In this document: piece by piece, positions 27,088-36,418 of the stretch
Layout of the letters: every line of letters begins with the position of its first letter
How positions within the stretch are numbered: the first letter of the stretch is position 1
NCBI RefSeq assembly: GCF_000758525.1
Contig: NZ_CP009241.1
Location: 4,464,001 to 4,528,000, forward strand
Length of the DNA: 64,000 nt
Direction: 5' to 3'
Source: Paenibacillus sp. FSL H7-0357
GTDB lineage: Bacteria > Bacillota > Bacilli > Paenibacillales > Paenibacillaceae
Notes under the pieces: generated by a model
Databases searched by the model: none
What the model was told of the DNA's origin: nothing
The model's input: the letters and a program-made list of their open reading frames with translations, nothing else
Position numbers and translations under genes: made by a program

Positions 27088-27325
27088 CAAACACTTGTTC
27101 TTACTTTCGAAAATAATATAACACGAACATGTGTTTTGATCAATAGAATTTTTAGAACAATTGTTCGCTTTTTTTCCGTATCCATAAATGTGCCAGTTTC
27201 CAGCACCGGCTTTGCCTTTTCCCGCCATTTCCAAGCCGTTATTAGATACTAATATGGTAAAAAGCTACTATTTCCACTATTAATCTCAGATTGTTAGAAC
27301 TTATGTTTGTACGAACGGAAGTTCT
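27088..27325. promoter_or_regulatory. lexA/yneA divergent control region with five LexA-type boxes
   Basis: Sites with the pattern GAAC-N4-GTTC or close to it: CAAACACTTGTTCT (27088-27101), CGAACATGTGTTTT (27124-27137), AGAACAATTGTTCG (27154-27167), AGAACTTATGTTTG (27296-27309) and CGAACGGAAGTTCT (27312-27325). The last two overlap the lexA promoter TTGTAC (27307-27312), 17 bp, TATAAT (27330-27335). The second lies within the yneA promoter spacer. Confidence 0.92.
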
Positions 27326-27367
27326 ATGTTATAATTTTCCCAAACATACTATATGGGGTTGATTCCG

Positions 27368-27994
27368 ATGTCAAAGATTTCGAGTCGTCAACTGGCGATC
27401 CTGGAATTTATACGTAACGAAGTCCGTAGCAAGGGTTATCCTCCGTCCGTCCGGGAAATCGGTGAAGCTGTAGGCTTGGCCTCAAGCTCCACAGTGCACG
27501 GCCATCTGGACCGGCTTGAGAAGAAAGGCCTTATCCGCCGCGACCCTACGAAACCGCGTGCAATTGAGCTGCTCGGCCAGGAAGATTCCGAGAATGTACA
27601 TCAATTCGTACAGACGGTTACCCGTATTCCTGTCGTAGGTAAGGTCACCGCCGGGGTGCCGATTACCGCAACGGAGAATATCGAAGATTACTTCCCACTA
27701 CCTTCCCACTATGTGGGGGACAACAAGGTATTTATGCTCTCCGTTCTCGGTGACAGCATGGTGGAAGCAGGTATTATGAATGGTGACTACGTAATTGTCC
27801 GCCAGCAACAGACTGCTGACAATGGCGATATCGTCGTTGCCATGACCGAAGAAGACGAAGCTACAGTCAAGACATTCTACAAAGAACGTGACCACATTCG
27901 TCTACAGCCGGAGAATCCGGCTTATGAACCCCTCCGTCTTAACCGCGTTACGATTTTGGGACGAGTTATCGGTCTCTTCCGCGATATCCATTAA
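27368..27994 (+). CDS. lexA: LexA repressor
   Basis: The SOS master repressor, 208 aa. An N-terminal winged helix ([15 protein letters not shown], then [20 protein letters not shown]) binds the boxes described here. The autocleavage site is in KVTAGVPIT (Ala-Gly). The catalytic dyad is Ser in LGDSMVEAG and Lys in [13 protein letters not shown] 27368 is chosen over 27353 because GGGG lies 9-10 nt upstream and the protein then starts MSKISS. It is autoregulated through two boxes and ends in a clear terminator. Confidence 0.97.
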   Translation: MSKISSRQLAILEFIRNEVRSKGYPPSVREIGEAVGLASSSTVHGHLDRLEKKGLIRRDPTKPRAIELLGQEDSENVHQFVQTVTRIPVVGKVTAGVPITATENIEDYFPLPSHYVGDNKVFMLSVLGDSMVEAGIMNGDYVIVRQQQTADNGDIVVAMTEEDEATVKTFYKERDHIRLQPENPAYEPLRLNRVTILGRVIGLFRDIH

Positions 27995-28011
27995 TATTTT
28001 TGTTCATATTT

Positions 28012-28047
28012 AAGGGCTGCTTCGCTTTTTCAAGTGAAGCAGCCCTT
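28012..28047 (+). terminator. terminator after lexA
   Basis: A perfect 12-bp stem AAGGGCTGCTTC / GAAGCAGCCCTT followed by a T/C-rich tail. Confidence 0.9.
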
Positions 28048-28078
28048 TCCCCTTTTCAAATGGTCATTTTACTCATTG

Positions 28079-28092
28079 CGAACATTTGTTCT
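28079..28092 (+). promoter_or_regulatory. LexA box upstream of the L,D-transpeptidase gene
   Basis: CGAACATTTGTTCT fits the Firmicute SOS consensus in both halves. It lies 77 bp before the start codon and downstream of the lexA terminator, so it is best explained as an operator of the L,D-transpeptidase gene. No convincing -10/-35 pair could be fixed around it. Confidence 0.8.
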
Positions 28093-28169
28093 ATTTATCT
28101 CATATAACATTTCCTTTGAACAGCAACAGCACTCCGCACATATTCTGATATCAAAGGAGTGCTGAACCT

Positions 28170-28508
28170 ATGCCTAATTATCGGATTATTGTTGATCTGT
28201 CGCAGCGCATGCTATATTTGCTTGACAATAACATCGTTACCCGAGGGTTCCCTGTCGGTATTGGCACCATACTTACCGTTTCACCGGCGGGAGAATACAC
28301 TATCATTAACAAACAGCCCAAGCCTGGCGGACCCTTCGGTGCATTCTGGATGGGTCTATCCAAACCACATTACGGCATTCATGGAACGAATGACCCTTCC
28401 TCCATCGGACATATGGTCTCCCATGGCTGTATCCGCATGTACAATGAGGATGTGCTGGCCCTTGCAGCAATCGTACCTATTGGAACACGGGTTACAATAA
28501 GGGAGTAA
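28170..28508 (+). CDS. L,D-transpeptidase (YkuD domain) without signal peptide
   Basis: A 112-aa protein that is almost only a YkuD catalytic domain. The motif is H-x-x-x(n)-[15 protein letters not shown] then VSHGCIRM. The family cross-links or modifies peptidoglycan (3-3 links). There is no signal peptide or LysM domain, as in some Bacillus relatives linked to spores. The ATG is preceded by AAAGGAGTG. The LexA box upstream suggests DNA-damage induction; this would tie wall remodelling to the SOS response alongside YneA. Confidence 0.9.
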   Translation: MPNYRIIVDLSQRMLYLLDNNIVTRGFPVGIGTILTVSPAGEYTIINKQPKPGGPFGAFWMGLSKPHYGIHGTNDPSSIGHMVSHGCIRMYNEDVLALAAIVPIGTRVTIRE

Positions 28509-28532
28509 CAGTATGGTGGTCAGACAAAAAGC

Positions 28533-28576
28533 AAAAACACCCAAAGGATCACAAAAAAATGATCGAGGGTGTTTTT
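28533..28576. terminator. bidirectional terminator
   Basis: AAAAACACCC / GGGTGTTTTT arms between two convergent genes; the internal part can also pair (GGATCA / TGATC). Confidence 0.85.
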
Positions 28577-28584
28577 CATAGTGC

Positions 28585-28797
28585 TTAATATTGGTCCTTC
28601 CTGTCTGCTGATTCATACCGGTCGCGTATTTCACGATTTTTAGCATATATGTACAAATCCAAAGCTATTATTCCTCTCCTGGCAAGTTTAACCAACAGTA
28701 CGAATGCGTAAATACAAGCTACAACCGATATGAGCCACATCAATACGCTAAATACGCCAATTCCATTAATGAAAAAATTACCTCGATGCACAGACAA
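28585..28797 (-). CDS. small membrane protein of unknown function
   Basis: A 70-aa protein with one strong hydrophobic segment (about residues 12-37) and a charged C-terminal tail (NREIRDRYESADRKDQY). It starts with TTG 10 nt after AGGGGAG. No family recognised. It is convergent with the L,D-transpeptidase gene, sharing its terminator. Confidence 0.55.
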   Translation of the reverse strand: MSVHRGNFFINGIGVFSVLMWLISVVACIYAFVLLVKLARRGIIALDLYIYAKNREIRDRYESADRKDQY

Positions 28798-28830
28798 CTT
28801 TCACTCACTCCCCTGTATTCTTGAATATGA

Positions 28831-28856
28831 AAATACCCCACCGTTCTGGCAGGGTA
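28831..28856 (-). terminator. terminator after the SMR gene
   Basis: TACCCTGCC / GGTGGGGTA imperfect stem, then TTTTC on the minus strand. Nearly the same sequence recurs at 42482-42508. Confidence 0.7.
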
Positions 28857-28924
28857 CAGTTATTTCGTCATCATACTGTTGTATGGAACAAATTGTATAT
28901 GATCTTTATTTCAACAGCTTCGGC

Positions 28925-29302
28925 TTAGGCTCTATCGGAAAGGCTGGTTTGTTGTGTTTCGGCAGCCTCATCAGAAGAACCATGTCCAGGTCCCAGCAAA
29001 TTCAGCACAATCACACCAATGACGATTAAGGTTATTCCTATTACGCTGCCTGTATTTATTTTTTCTTTCCAGATCAGTACTGAGATCAGAACTGTAGCTA
29101 CCGCTCCGATTCCAGACCAAATTGCATAGGCCGTATTTAATGGAATAGCCTTCAATGACAACGACAAAAAGAAGAACGAGCAAATGAAACTAATCAGCAT
29201 TACGATTACAGGGATTATTTTGGTGAATCCTTGCGATGCTTTGAGCATCGAAGTTCCTACAAGTTCGCTGGCAATGGATATCGCCAAAAACAGATACGGC
29301 AC
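28925..29302 (-). CDS. small multidrug resistance (SMR) efflux protein
   Basis: A 125-aa EmrE/QacC-family proton antiporter: four hydrophobic helices, the essential glutamate in IASELVGTSMLK, and the AYAIWSGIGAV and LIWKEK motifs. A polar 20-residue tail is slightly longer than usual. GTG 29302 begins 1 nt after the TAA of the tetR gene, whose last codons contain GGAGGAG, so the two are translated together. It likely exports cationic drugs or guanidinium. Confidence 0.93.
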   Translation of the reverse strand: MPYLFLAISIASELVGTSMLKASQGFTKIIPVIVMLISFICSFFFLSLSLKAIPLNTAYAIWSGIGAVATVLISVLIWKEKINTGSVIGITLIVIGVIVLNLLGPGHGSSDEAAETQQTSLSDRA

Positions 29303-29854
29303 TTACTTCTCCTCCTTTACTCCGTCCATCAATTCTTTGTAAATGCGTTCTTTTAACTCCAGATCTGGCGGTGCCAGTCCAAACTTTTCCGCAAACCAGA
29401 GTCCGTCGGTCGCCAGTCGGGCAATGGTTGCCCACAGTGGATCCACACCGTCATTTTCAAAATTATGTTGCCATTCAGCATATTTCTCCTGTATGTTTGT
29501 CAACAAGCCGGGATTCGTAAATAAAGCTGCTGCCAGCACCGAGTTCATGTCACTGCCTTCTCCAAAACCATAAAAAGTAGATTCAATGTATGCCCTGCTC
29601 CATTTACCAGCTTGTTGCTGGTCATGCTCTACACGGCTCTGAACATCTTCCGTAAAGTTTCGGGTCAGCTCATCCACCATACCGGAAACCAGTTGCTCCT
29701 TGTTAGGAAAGTGATACAGTAAACCGCCTTTGCTAACGTTAGCCGCTTTGGCCACAGCTTCCAGAGTTAAGTGTTCCACCCCTTGATCACGAACAATGGA
29801 GGAGGCCGCTTGCAAAATCATTTTTTTCTTGGAGCTGTTGTTATGTATAGTCAC
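29303..29854 (-). CDS. TetR-family repressor of the SMR pump
   Basis: A 183-aa regulator. The N-terminal helix-turn-helix (LTLEAVAKAANVSKGGLLYHF) is typical, the C-terminal ligand domain resembles the TetR_C group often next to SMR or MFS pumps. It starts with GTG after GGGGTG. It is cotranscribed with the pump and probably autoregulated through the palindrome inside its own promoter. Confidence 0.92.
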   Translation of the reverse strand: MTIHNNSSKKKMILQAASSIVRDQGVEHLTLEAVAKAANVSKGGLLYHFPNKEQLVSGMVDELTRNFTEDVQSRVEHDQQQAGKWSRAYIESTFYGFGEGSDMNSVLAAALFTNPGLLTNIQEKYAEWQHNFENDGVDPLWATIARLATDGLWFAEKFGLAPPDLELKERIYKELMDGVKEEK

Positions 29855-29872
29855 CTTATCACCCCGATTTCA

Positions 29873-29901
29873 ACTGTACCGTCTGGACGGTTTTTTGTCA
29901 A
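29873..29901 (-). promoter_or_regulatory. tetR-SMR promoter with operator palindrome in the spacer
   Basis: On the minus strand TTGACA (29901-29896), 17-bp spacer, TACAGT (29878-29873). The spacer contains the perfect inverted repeat ACCGTC-CA-GACGGT (29891-29878), an ideal place for a TetR dimer to block RNA polymerase. Confidence 0.85.
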
Positions 29902-30094
29902 ACCAATATAAGTATAAATAACCTGGCTTTTCCGCAAGCAGAAAATAAAATAAAGAGAATACGCCATACGCTTGCAATGCCCACAAAACGGGTAATAAAT
30001 ACCATATATAGTTTGAAGATCACTTATGTAAGGTGAATGAATGGGCTATCCTAAAGTTATACAGGAATTCACCCTTACAGGCGGGAGGAAAAAG

Positions 30095-30835
30095 ATGAAA
30101 AAGAACAAACCATTCTATAAAATCTGGTGGTTCTGGGTGGTTTTAATAGCCGCCGGCATCATAGGGTTGGTAACCACCGGGAACGAGGACAAGTCAGATG
30201 ATCCTACTGCTTCGATTACGGCGCTAGCAACACCGATGGTTACTGCCAAGCCAACCACTGAATCAAGTCCATCTCCAGCAACAGAACCAACGTCTAAGGC
30301 TACAGCAGAACCTACAACTGCCCCACCCCCTTCACCCTCAGCCGAACGAACTGTCAACCCCACTCAAGCAACGTCTGCTGATCAAGTACCTTTATCTGCT
30401 GATGAGGTGCTGGCTTACACTGCCAATCTTACAGGTAAAACTTTTATAAAAGATGTAAACGTCGGGACAGACAATATAACGGTTACTTTTTTTGAGACCT
30501 ACCAAGCATATAAAGAAGCGAACCCAACCTCCGGCATTACAAAAGAAGATTACATCGATTACTTTTCTACAGGCGACCAAATAAACAAACTGCTTATGGA
30601 AGAAACAAGCCGATTATTCGCGCAATTCCCCGGAGCTGCTTCGATTGACATGGTGATTCCATACGATGGGAAAATCTATTCCGTAGCTCTCACGCAAGGA
30701 GAAATCGAGCGATTTTATAACGTGGACTTCAGTACACTGGCTTCCAATGAAATATGGAGAGAGAAAGTTAGCAAGCCACACTTCAACAAAAGAGAACGGC
30801 AACAATTCGTTGAGCAGTTCGTCCAAGTAAATTAA
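30095..30835 (+). CDS. membrane-anchored protein with Thr/Pro-rich stalk, unknown function
   Basis: A 246-aa protein. A short basic N-terminus and one hydrophobic helix (about 9-28) anchor it, followed by a Ser/Thr/Pro/Ala-rich stalk to about residue 95, then a globular domain of about 145 residues (LSADEVLAYTANLTGKTFIKD onward). I do not recognise the domain. ATG 30095 has GGGAGG upstream; the frame is open from 30041 without a good site. Confidence 0.75.
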   Translation: MKKNKPFYKIWWFWVVLIAAGIIGLVTTGNEDKSDDPTASITALATPMVTAKPTTESSPSPATEPTSKATAEPTTAPPPSPSAERTVNPTQATSADQVPLSADEVLAYTANLTGKTFIKDVNVGTDNITVTFFETYQAYKEANPTSGITKEDYIDYFSTGDQINKLLMEETSRLFAQFPGAASIDMVIPYDGKIYSVALTQGEIERFYNVDFSTLASNEIWREKVSKPHFNKRERQQFVEQFVQVN

Positions 30836-30843
30836 CAAGGAGT

Positions 30844-30872
30844 TTGTGATGTACACCGATTAATTGTATAAT
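30844..30872 (+). promoter_or_regulatory. sigma-A-type promoter before the 40-aa membrane protein
   Basis: TTGTGA (30844-30849), 17-bp spacer, TATAAT (30867-30872), 30 bp before the start codon at 30902. Confidence 0.65.
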
Positions 30873-30901
30873 CTACTAAATATTAACTAGGAGTGATCGC
30901 A

Positions 30902-31024
30902 ATGAGTAAACTCACGCGTTCAGATAAAGCTATCGTTTCCTTTTTACTTGGATTCGCCTCCCTGTTCATTATTGCGTTCTTCGTAATTCGATATATTGTG
31001 CAAAATGTTTCATTTGCTCCATAA
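30902..31024 (+). CDS. 40-aa single-TM small protein
   Basis: A short gene with a good ribosome binding site (TAGGAGTGA, 6 nt spacing), its own promoter and a downstream terminator. The peptide starts MSKLTRSDKAIVSFLL, has one hydrophobic helix and ends NVSFAP. Function unknown. Confidence 0.65.
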   Translation: MSKLTRSDKAIVSFLLGFASLFIIAFFVIRYIVQNVSFAP

Positions 31025-31076
31025 AATCCATATTTACTTGCGGCACTTGTCTGGGAAAAACTTAAACCATAGACAT

Positions 31077-31112
31077 CAATACCCCGTCATTATAATCACT
31101 GACGGGGTATTG
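31077..31112 (+). terminator. terminator after the 40-aa gene
   Basis: CAATACCCCGTCA / TGACGGGGTATTG perfect 13-bp stem with a 10-nt loop. Confidence 0.75.
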
Positions 31113-31404
31113 TTCGTCAAAGGATGGTGAACTATTTTCTCAATGATCAATTGATAGTTTTGCACACCCAGTGGTGCTGTTTCTACAAACAATTCTTCAA
31201 GTGTTATATTATTATCAAAAACATTAGTTACCAGACACCAATTAAGGCCATCAATCCCACCCTATGTTTCTGCCATTTCATCATCTCCTACCAGATCTGC
31301 TTTATACTTTTCTTGGGAGATGTTAATGCGTAGATTAATAACACCCGGCTAAACATTTTTTTAGTTATCGCGCTAAGTAAACTGACAGGATCGGAGTAAA
31401 AATA
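31113..31404. other. non-coding leader before the response regulator gene
   Basis: About 290 bp, AT-rich. A 69-codon plus-strand frame (31124-31333) has no ribosome binding site and a Cys/Phe-rich composition, so I do not call it. The region presumably carries the promoter of the two-component/ABC module. Confidence 0.5.
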
Positions 31405-32082
31405 ATGAATAACATATTAATAGTTGAGGATGATATCGCCTTGAGCGATGGTATTGTCATTGCACTCAAAGGGCCACATATAACCATCATGCAAAAGCAT
31501 GACATTACCTCTGCAAAAGAACAATTAAAAACTACTGCCTTTGATTTAGTAATTCTAGATGTTAATTTGCCGGATGGAAGCGGGCTGGATCTTTTAACTT
31601 ACATACGCAAATCAACAACGATGCCAGTCATCGTTCTAACTGTTCATGATCTGGAAACGGATATTGTCACTGGCTTTGAGCTGGGTGCCGATGATTATAT
31701 CACTAAGCCTTTTAGTCTTATGGTATTAAGGGCCAGAGTAGGAGTTCAACTAAAAAAAGCCAGACACCCGCACCCCGACACCATTCAAGTTGACGATTTC
31801 TACTTTTCATTTGATAAGATGAAATTTTTGAACAATGGTAATCCGGTCGAGCTTAGCAAAACCGAGCAAAGGCTACTTCGTATCTTGATTGACAATCGGG
31901 GAATTACCGTTTCCCGCGATCGTCTGGTGGACAGCATCTGGACAGATGGAGCTGAATATGTAGGTGAAAATGCCCTGTCTGTGACGATAAAAAGGCTGCG
32001 TGATAAACTCGAAGAGAACCCCTCCGCTCCTTGTTATATCAAAACCGTCTATGGGATCGGTTATACATGGGCTATAAAATGA
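31405..32082 (+). CDS. OmpR-family response regulator of a Bce-like module
   Basis: A 225-aa regulator with a complete receiver: IVEDD, phospho-acceptor Asp in VILDVNLPDG, TVHD and the lysine in ITKPFS. The winged helix is typical (KTEQRLLRILI, VKTVYGIGYTW-like end). It is first of a four-gene unit (regulator, kinase, ABC ATPase, large permease) like those that detect and detoxify peptide antibiotics. Its TGA overlaps the kinase start (ATGA). Confidence 0.93.
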   Translation: MNNILIVEDDIALSDGIVIALKGPHITIMQKHDITSAKEQLKTTAFDLVILDVNLPDGSGLDLLTYIRKSTTMPVIVLTVHDLETDIVTGFELGADDYITKPFSLMVLRARVGVQLKKARHPHPDTIQVDDFYFSFDKMKFLNNGNPVELSKTEQRLLRILIDNRGITVSRDRLVDSIWTDGAEYVGENALSVTIKRLRDKLEENPSAPCYIKTVYGIGYTWAIK

Positions 32083-32996
32083 CAATCTTGAACTATATAT
32101 GTATTGGAATTGCCGTTACTGCACTTATAGCAGCAGCTGCTGCGATTATGCTATACCGCAAAAACATCGACAAAACAATAAAAACATTTGAGAACATGAT
32201 TGATACTGCGATTGACGGCAATTTTTCAGAGAAGGTTTTTGACGAATCCGTTATATCTGCGTTAGAAGCAAAGCTCGCCCATTTTCTAGCGCTTTGTTCT
32301 GTATCTTCTAAAAATTTACTTGCGGAAAAGAATAAAATAAGCGAACTCATATCCGATATTGCGCATCAAACGAAAACACCTATCTCGAATATCTTGCTAT
32401 ATTCTCAAATTCTCAGTGAATACGAATTACCTCAAGATGGTTCTACTTGTGTAAAGGCCCTGTCAACACAAGCTGAGAAGCTTCATTTCCTGATTCACGC
32501 CTTGATGAAGACATCACGCCTGGAAACGGGGATTATCAAGCTAATCCCAAAGCAAGGCTCCGTCCAAGAGCTGATGGATGCTGCGTTGGAGCAAATTATG
32601 CCAAAGGCGAACGGTAAAGAAATCACGGTTGTTAGAAAATGTACAGCAGCGCTGGCTTGGTTCGATCTAAAATGGACGGTCGAAGCTGTCTACAATATCT
32701 TGGATAATGCTGTGAAGTATACAAAAACCAACGGAAGCATTTCCATTAGTGTAGATGTTTTTGAATTGTTTTGCCGAATTAATATTACCGATAATGGTAT
32801 AGGCATTGCGGAAGAGGAGCAGGGTAAAATATTCATGCGTTTTTATCGCTCTCCTGCTGTTAACACGCAAGAAGGTGTGGGCATTGGCCTCTTTTTGGCA
32901 AGGGAAATCATCGCGGCTGAAGGAGGTTATATCAAGGTATCTTCGCATCCGGAAAGAGGATCTACTTTCTCCATTTTTCTTCCTATGGATCAATAA
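32079..32996 (+). CDS. sensor histidine kinase of the Bce-like module
   Basis: A 305-aa kinase. One N-terminal membrane helix (about 4-26), a short linker, the H-box DIAHQTKTPISN (phospho-accepting His), then N-box NILDNAVKY, G1 DNGIGI and G2 GVGIGLFLA. No extracellular sensor domain, which fits kinases that sense through a partner ABC permease; typical members have two helices, here only one is evident. ATG 32079 overlaps the regulator stop; another Met is at 32067. Confidence 0.92.
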   Translation: MTILNYICIGIAVTALIAAAAAIMLYRKNIDKTIKTFENMIDTAIDGNFSEKVFDESVISALEAKLAHFLALCSVSSKNLLAEKNKISELISDIAHQTKTPISNILLYSQILSEYELPQDGSTCVKALSTQAEKLHFLIHALMKTSRLETGIIKLIPKQGSVQELMDAALEQIMPKANGKEITVVRKCTAALAWFDLKWTVEAVYNILDNAVKYTKTNGSISISVDVFELFCRINITDNGIGIAEEEQGKIFMRFYRSPAVNTQEGVGIGLFLAREIIAAEGGYIKVSSHPERGSTFSIFLPMDQ

Positions 32997-33049
32997 TTCT
33001 TTCAACACTGTTAGATTTCAGAAAGAATGTAGAAAGATTAGTAAGCTAT

Positions 33050-33080
33050 TGTATGTACTGTAGAGAACTAAGTACATACA
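33050..33080 (+). promoter_or_regulatory. inverted repeat upstream of the ABC transporter genes
   Basis: A perfect 10-bp inverted repeat TGTATGTACT / AGTACATACA with an 11-nt centre ends 25 bp before the ATPase start codon. It could be the binding site of the module's response regulator or an RNA hairpin. No clear promoter could be placed next to it. Confidence 0.6.
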
Positions 33081-33105
33081 TTTTTTGGTGTGGGAGGAGA
33101 ACAAC

Positions 33106-33783
33106 TTGCAAGTATTAGAAACCAAGGATCTAAAAAAAATTTATGGTAGCGGAGATACTGCGGTTCATGCATTAGACGGGGTGAACCTAAAGGTGGAAAA
33201 CGGGGAGTTTGTCGCGATTATAGGTACATCCGGAAGCGGCAAGTCTACCCTGCTGCATATGCTTGGAGGACTGGACCGGCCAACCAGCGGAGAAGTCACG
33301 GTCGATGGCAAAAATATTACCTTGTTGAAAGATGAGGAATTGACCATTTTCCGCAGACGGAAGATGGGCTTTGTATTCCAGAATTATAATTTGGTGCCGG
33401 TCCTGAACGTATCCGAGAATATTGTGCTGCCTATTGAACTGGACGGAAAACAGCCTGACCAAGCCTATTTGTCTAAAATTGTGAATATATTGGGGCTTGA
33501 AAACAAATTATACAATCTGCCAAGTAATCTCTCCGGGGGACAGCAGCAACGGGTAGCCATTGCCAGAGCGCTGGCGTCGAAACCGGCTATTATTTTGGCC
33601 GACGAACCAACCGGCAACCTGGACAGCAAAACTAGCCTTGATGTTATGGGACTTATAAAGGTTTCCAGCCAACAGTTCGGCCAAACGATCGTAATGATAA
33701 CACACAACGAGGAAATTGCCCAAATGGCCGACCGTATTATCCGCATTGAGGACGGTAAAATGGTTAGCGGTGGCAACAGATGA
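33106..33783 (+). CDS. ABC transporter ATP-binding protein (BceA/LolD type)
   Basis: A 225-aa ATPase: Walker [11 protein letters not shown], signature [16 protein letters not shown], Walker [14 protein letters not shown]-loop MITHNEE. This is the LolD/MacB/BceA class that energises FtsX-type permeases. TTG 33106 is chosen since GGAGGAG lies 6 nt upstream. Its TGA overlaps the permease ATG. Confidence 0.95.
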   Translation: MQVLETKDLKKIYGSGDTAVHALDGVNLKVENGEFVAIIGTSGSGKSTLLHMLGGLDRPTSGEVTVDGKNITLLKDEELTIFRRRKMGFVFQNYNLVPVLNVSENIVLPIELDGKQPDQAYLSKIVNILGLENKLYNLPSNLSGGQQQRVAIARALASKPAIILADEPTGNLDSKTSLDVMGLIKVSSQQFGQTIVMITHNEEIAQMADRIIRIEDGKMVSGGNR

Positions 33784-36320
33784 TCAAAGTCAATAGTAAT
33801 AAAGCAATCCGTAATCTATCGACTAATATTTTGAAGGCGAATAAAACCCGCAACATCATAGCGATTATCGCTATCGCCTTAACCTCGTTGTTATTTACCA
33901 CCCTGTTCACTATGGGACTCGGCACGGCGGAAAGCCTGCAGCGGGCAATGATGCGGCAGGCAGGCGGAGATGGTCATGCCTCACTCAAATATCTAAACGA
34001 GGAGGAATTTAATCAGATCAAGGACCACCCTCTTATTAAGGAGCTGGCTTATGACCGCTTACTAAGCAAAAAAGTAACAAACGGGGAATTGTTAAAGCGT
34101 CATGCGGAGTTTTGGTATTATGACGATATTGGTCTGAAATTCGGATTTATTGAGCTTGAAGGCGGGCATAATCCGGTAGCAGAAAATGAAGTCATCATGG
34201 ACTCCAAGACTGCGGAGTTACTAGACGTTCCCCTGAAAGTGGGGACACCATTAATCCTGAAGCTTGAGATACATGGCAAAGAGGTTCAGCGTGACTTTGT
34301 GCTCTCAGGCTGGTGGAAAAGTGACCCCGTGTTTAACGTGGGGCAAATCTTTGCTTCCAGAGCTTATGTAGATGCCAATTCCGAAGAATTGCGCAGTACA
34401 TATAAGCAGGACTTTGATCAAACCGGAGTTATCAATGCTCTGTTAAAATTCGATAACAGCTTTGATCTCCGGGGAAAACTTGACAAAGTGATAACGGAAA
34501 GCGGTTTTTCCCTTGATAAAAATGCATCGAACTATCTCGACGGTAATGTTAACTGGTCATATCTCTCCACTAATTTCGCCATGGACACGGGAACCATCCT
34601 TGCACTAACTGCCGCTCTCCTGTTGATAATGTTGACCGGCTACTTGATTATTTATAACATATTCCAGATATCAGTCATGCGCGATATCCGCTTCTACGGA
34701 CTTCTAAAGACTATCGGAACAAGCAGTAGGCAAATCCGCCGGATCATTCGCAGGCAGGCATTATTCCTCTCCTTGCTCGGGGTCCCTATCGGCTTACTCA
34801 TAGGTTTTGTTGTCGGGAAATCACTTGTACCTTTACTTACGGAAAGATCAATGCACGCAAATGCTGAGATATCTGTATCCCCGAGCCCATGGATTTTTAT
34901 CGGTTCCGCTCTGTTCGCAGTTATTACCGTCATCATCAGTACGTTAAAACCAGGCAGAATTGCCGCGAATGTTTCTCCTGTCGAGGCTGTAAGATACACA
35001 GATGGAAGTGCTAAGAGAACGAGTGGCGCCCACCTGAGGAAGTCAACCAATGGCGCTAAAATGCCTCTCATGGCTCGTGCCAACCTAGGGCGCAATAAGA
35101 AGCGGACAGCTCTGGTGGTGATCAGCCTTTCTTTAAGTCTGATCCTCCTGAATACTACATTCACGTTATCTCAGAGTATGGACATGGACAAATACTTATC
35201 AAAATTTAATGATACTGACTTTCTTATGGGGCATGCTGAATATTTTCAAGAACACTTCACCGGTTCTGATAACGCGACCACGGAAAGTTATATTCAAGCC
35301 GTACAGGCACAACCAGGTTTTAAAGAAGGCGGCCGCTTGTATAGTGGCAGTGATGTACTCACTATCGAGCATAAGGACAATAGTGAGGGGTATGAAGCAG
35401 ATGCTCGCGGCAACTTACCTACAGTGGCTTATGGATTGGAAGAATTACCTCTTCACCGGCTGCAGTTGGTTGATGGCGAGCTGGATTTTAACAAGCTCGC
35501 TTCAGGAAAGTACATTCTGGAAGGAGTGCCGGCGGATGATAATAACAAGCCTGAGATGGAATACACTGAATATCAAGTGGGTGATAAGGTAACCCTTCAT
35601 AACTATATGGGTTCAGTCAATAATCCCCAGGCTCAAGAATATACCAGTCATGAATTCACCGTACTTGGTCATGTAAGCATGAAAAGCACGAATTCTGGTA
35701 CAAGTGCCGCATCCTACGCTAGCTTCTACCTGCCTGCGGATATCTATAAATCACTTGTGCATCAGCCTGCTGTGATGAGTTACGCCTTTAATGTATCCAG
35801 CGGTCACGAGGACACGATGGAAAGCTTTTTGAAGAAGTACACTGAAACTACTGAACTGACGATGCATTACAGATCCAAATCTATTGTAATGAATGAATTC
35901 ACAGGTATGCAAAATACAGTAGTAGTGATTGGCGGAACACTTAGCTTAATTATTGGTTTAATTGGTGTGCTGAATTTTGCTAATGCGATATTAACTAGTA
36001 TTTTGACCCGACGCCAGGAATTTGCCATCTTGCAAAGCATTGGTATGACCAATAAACAATTGAAAACAATGCTTATCTATGAAGGACTATACTATGTGCT
36101 TGGTACCAGTGTATGCACAATCTTATTAGGAAGTTTATCCTCACTCTTGATTGCAAAACCCTTCACTCATTTAATGTGGTTTATGAGTTATAAATTCATT
36201 ATCTGGCCCTTGCTCGCTGTACTGCCTATTCTATTATTACTTGGAATCTGTATTCCACTCACCAGCTATTCTCTGAGCGGCAGGAAAAGTATTGTGGAAC
36301 GGCTTCGGACAGCTGAATAA
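33780..36320 (+). CDS. FtsX-type ABC permease, two FtsX domains
   Basis: An 846-aa permease. One N-terminal helix (about 25-48) is followed by a first extracellular domain (about 60-270), three helices, then a second half with one helix, a larger extracellular domain and three C-terminal helices. That is eight helices and two FtsX domains, closer to MacB/YvcR-like duplicates than to ten-helix BceB. ATG overlaps the ATPase stop (ATGA). It probably removes or releases peptide antibiotics or lipids from the membrane; the substrate is unknown. Confidence 0.92.
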   Translation: MIKVNSNKAIRNLSTNILKANKTRNIIAIIAIALTSLLFTTLFTMGLGTAESLQRAMMRQAGGDGHASLKYLNEEEFNQIKDHPLIKELAYDRLLSKKVTNGELLKRHAEFWYYDDIGLKFGFIELEGGHNPVAENEVIMDSKTAELLDVPLKVGTPLILKLEIHGKEVQRDFVLSGWWKSDPVFNVGQIFASRAYVDANSEELRSTYKQDFDQTGVINALLKFDNSFDLRGKLDKVITESGFSLDKNASNYLDGNVNWSYLSTNFAMDTGTILALTAALLLIMLTGYLIIYNIFQISVMRDIRFYGLLKTIGTSSRQIRRIIRRQALFLSLLGVPIGLLIGFVVGKSLVPLLTERSMHANAEISVSPSPWIFIGSALFAVITVIISTLKPGRIAANVSPVEAVRYTDGSAKRTSGAHLRKSTNGAKMPLMARANLGRNKKRTALVVISLSLSLILLNTTFTLSQSMDMDKYLSKFNDTDFLMGHAEYFQEHFTGSDNATTESYIQAVQAQPGFKEGGRLYSGSDVLTIEHKDNSEGYEADARGNLPTVAYGLEELPLHRLQLVDGELDFNKLASGKYILEGVPADDNNKPEMEYTEYQVGDKVTLHNYMGSVNNPQAQEYTSHEFTVLGHVSMKSTNSGTSAASYASFYLPADIYKSLVHQPAVMSYAFNVSSGHEDTMESFLKKYTETTELTMHYRSKSIVMNEFTGMQNTVVVIGGTLSLIIGLIGVLNFANAILTSILTRRQEFAILQSIGMTNKQLKTMLIYEGLYYVLGTSVCTILLGSLSSLLIAKPFTHLMWFMSYKFIIWPLLAVLPILLLLGICIPLTSYSLSGRKSIVERLRTAE

Positions 36321-36378
36321 CTAGCTAATTTCTCTTATTATTTTTTTATCTTAATACAAACAATCTATCATTCACTCT

Positions 36379-36387
36379 CATAAACTG
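36379..36387 (+). promoter_or_regulatory. putative sigma-E/K-type -10 element
   Basis: CATAAACTG, one mismatch from CATAnnnTA, 31 nt before the start codon, with AACA 16 bp upstream as a possible -35. Confidence 0.45.
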
Positions 36388-36418
36388 TATTAGCCAAATG
36401 AGAGGATAGGTGAAATAT

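Noticed and set aside
31124..31333. 69-codon frame before the response regulator
   Set aside because: No ribosome binding site and an unnatural Cys/Phe/Ile composition.
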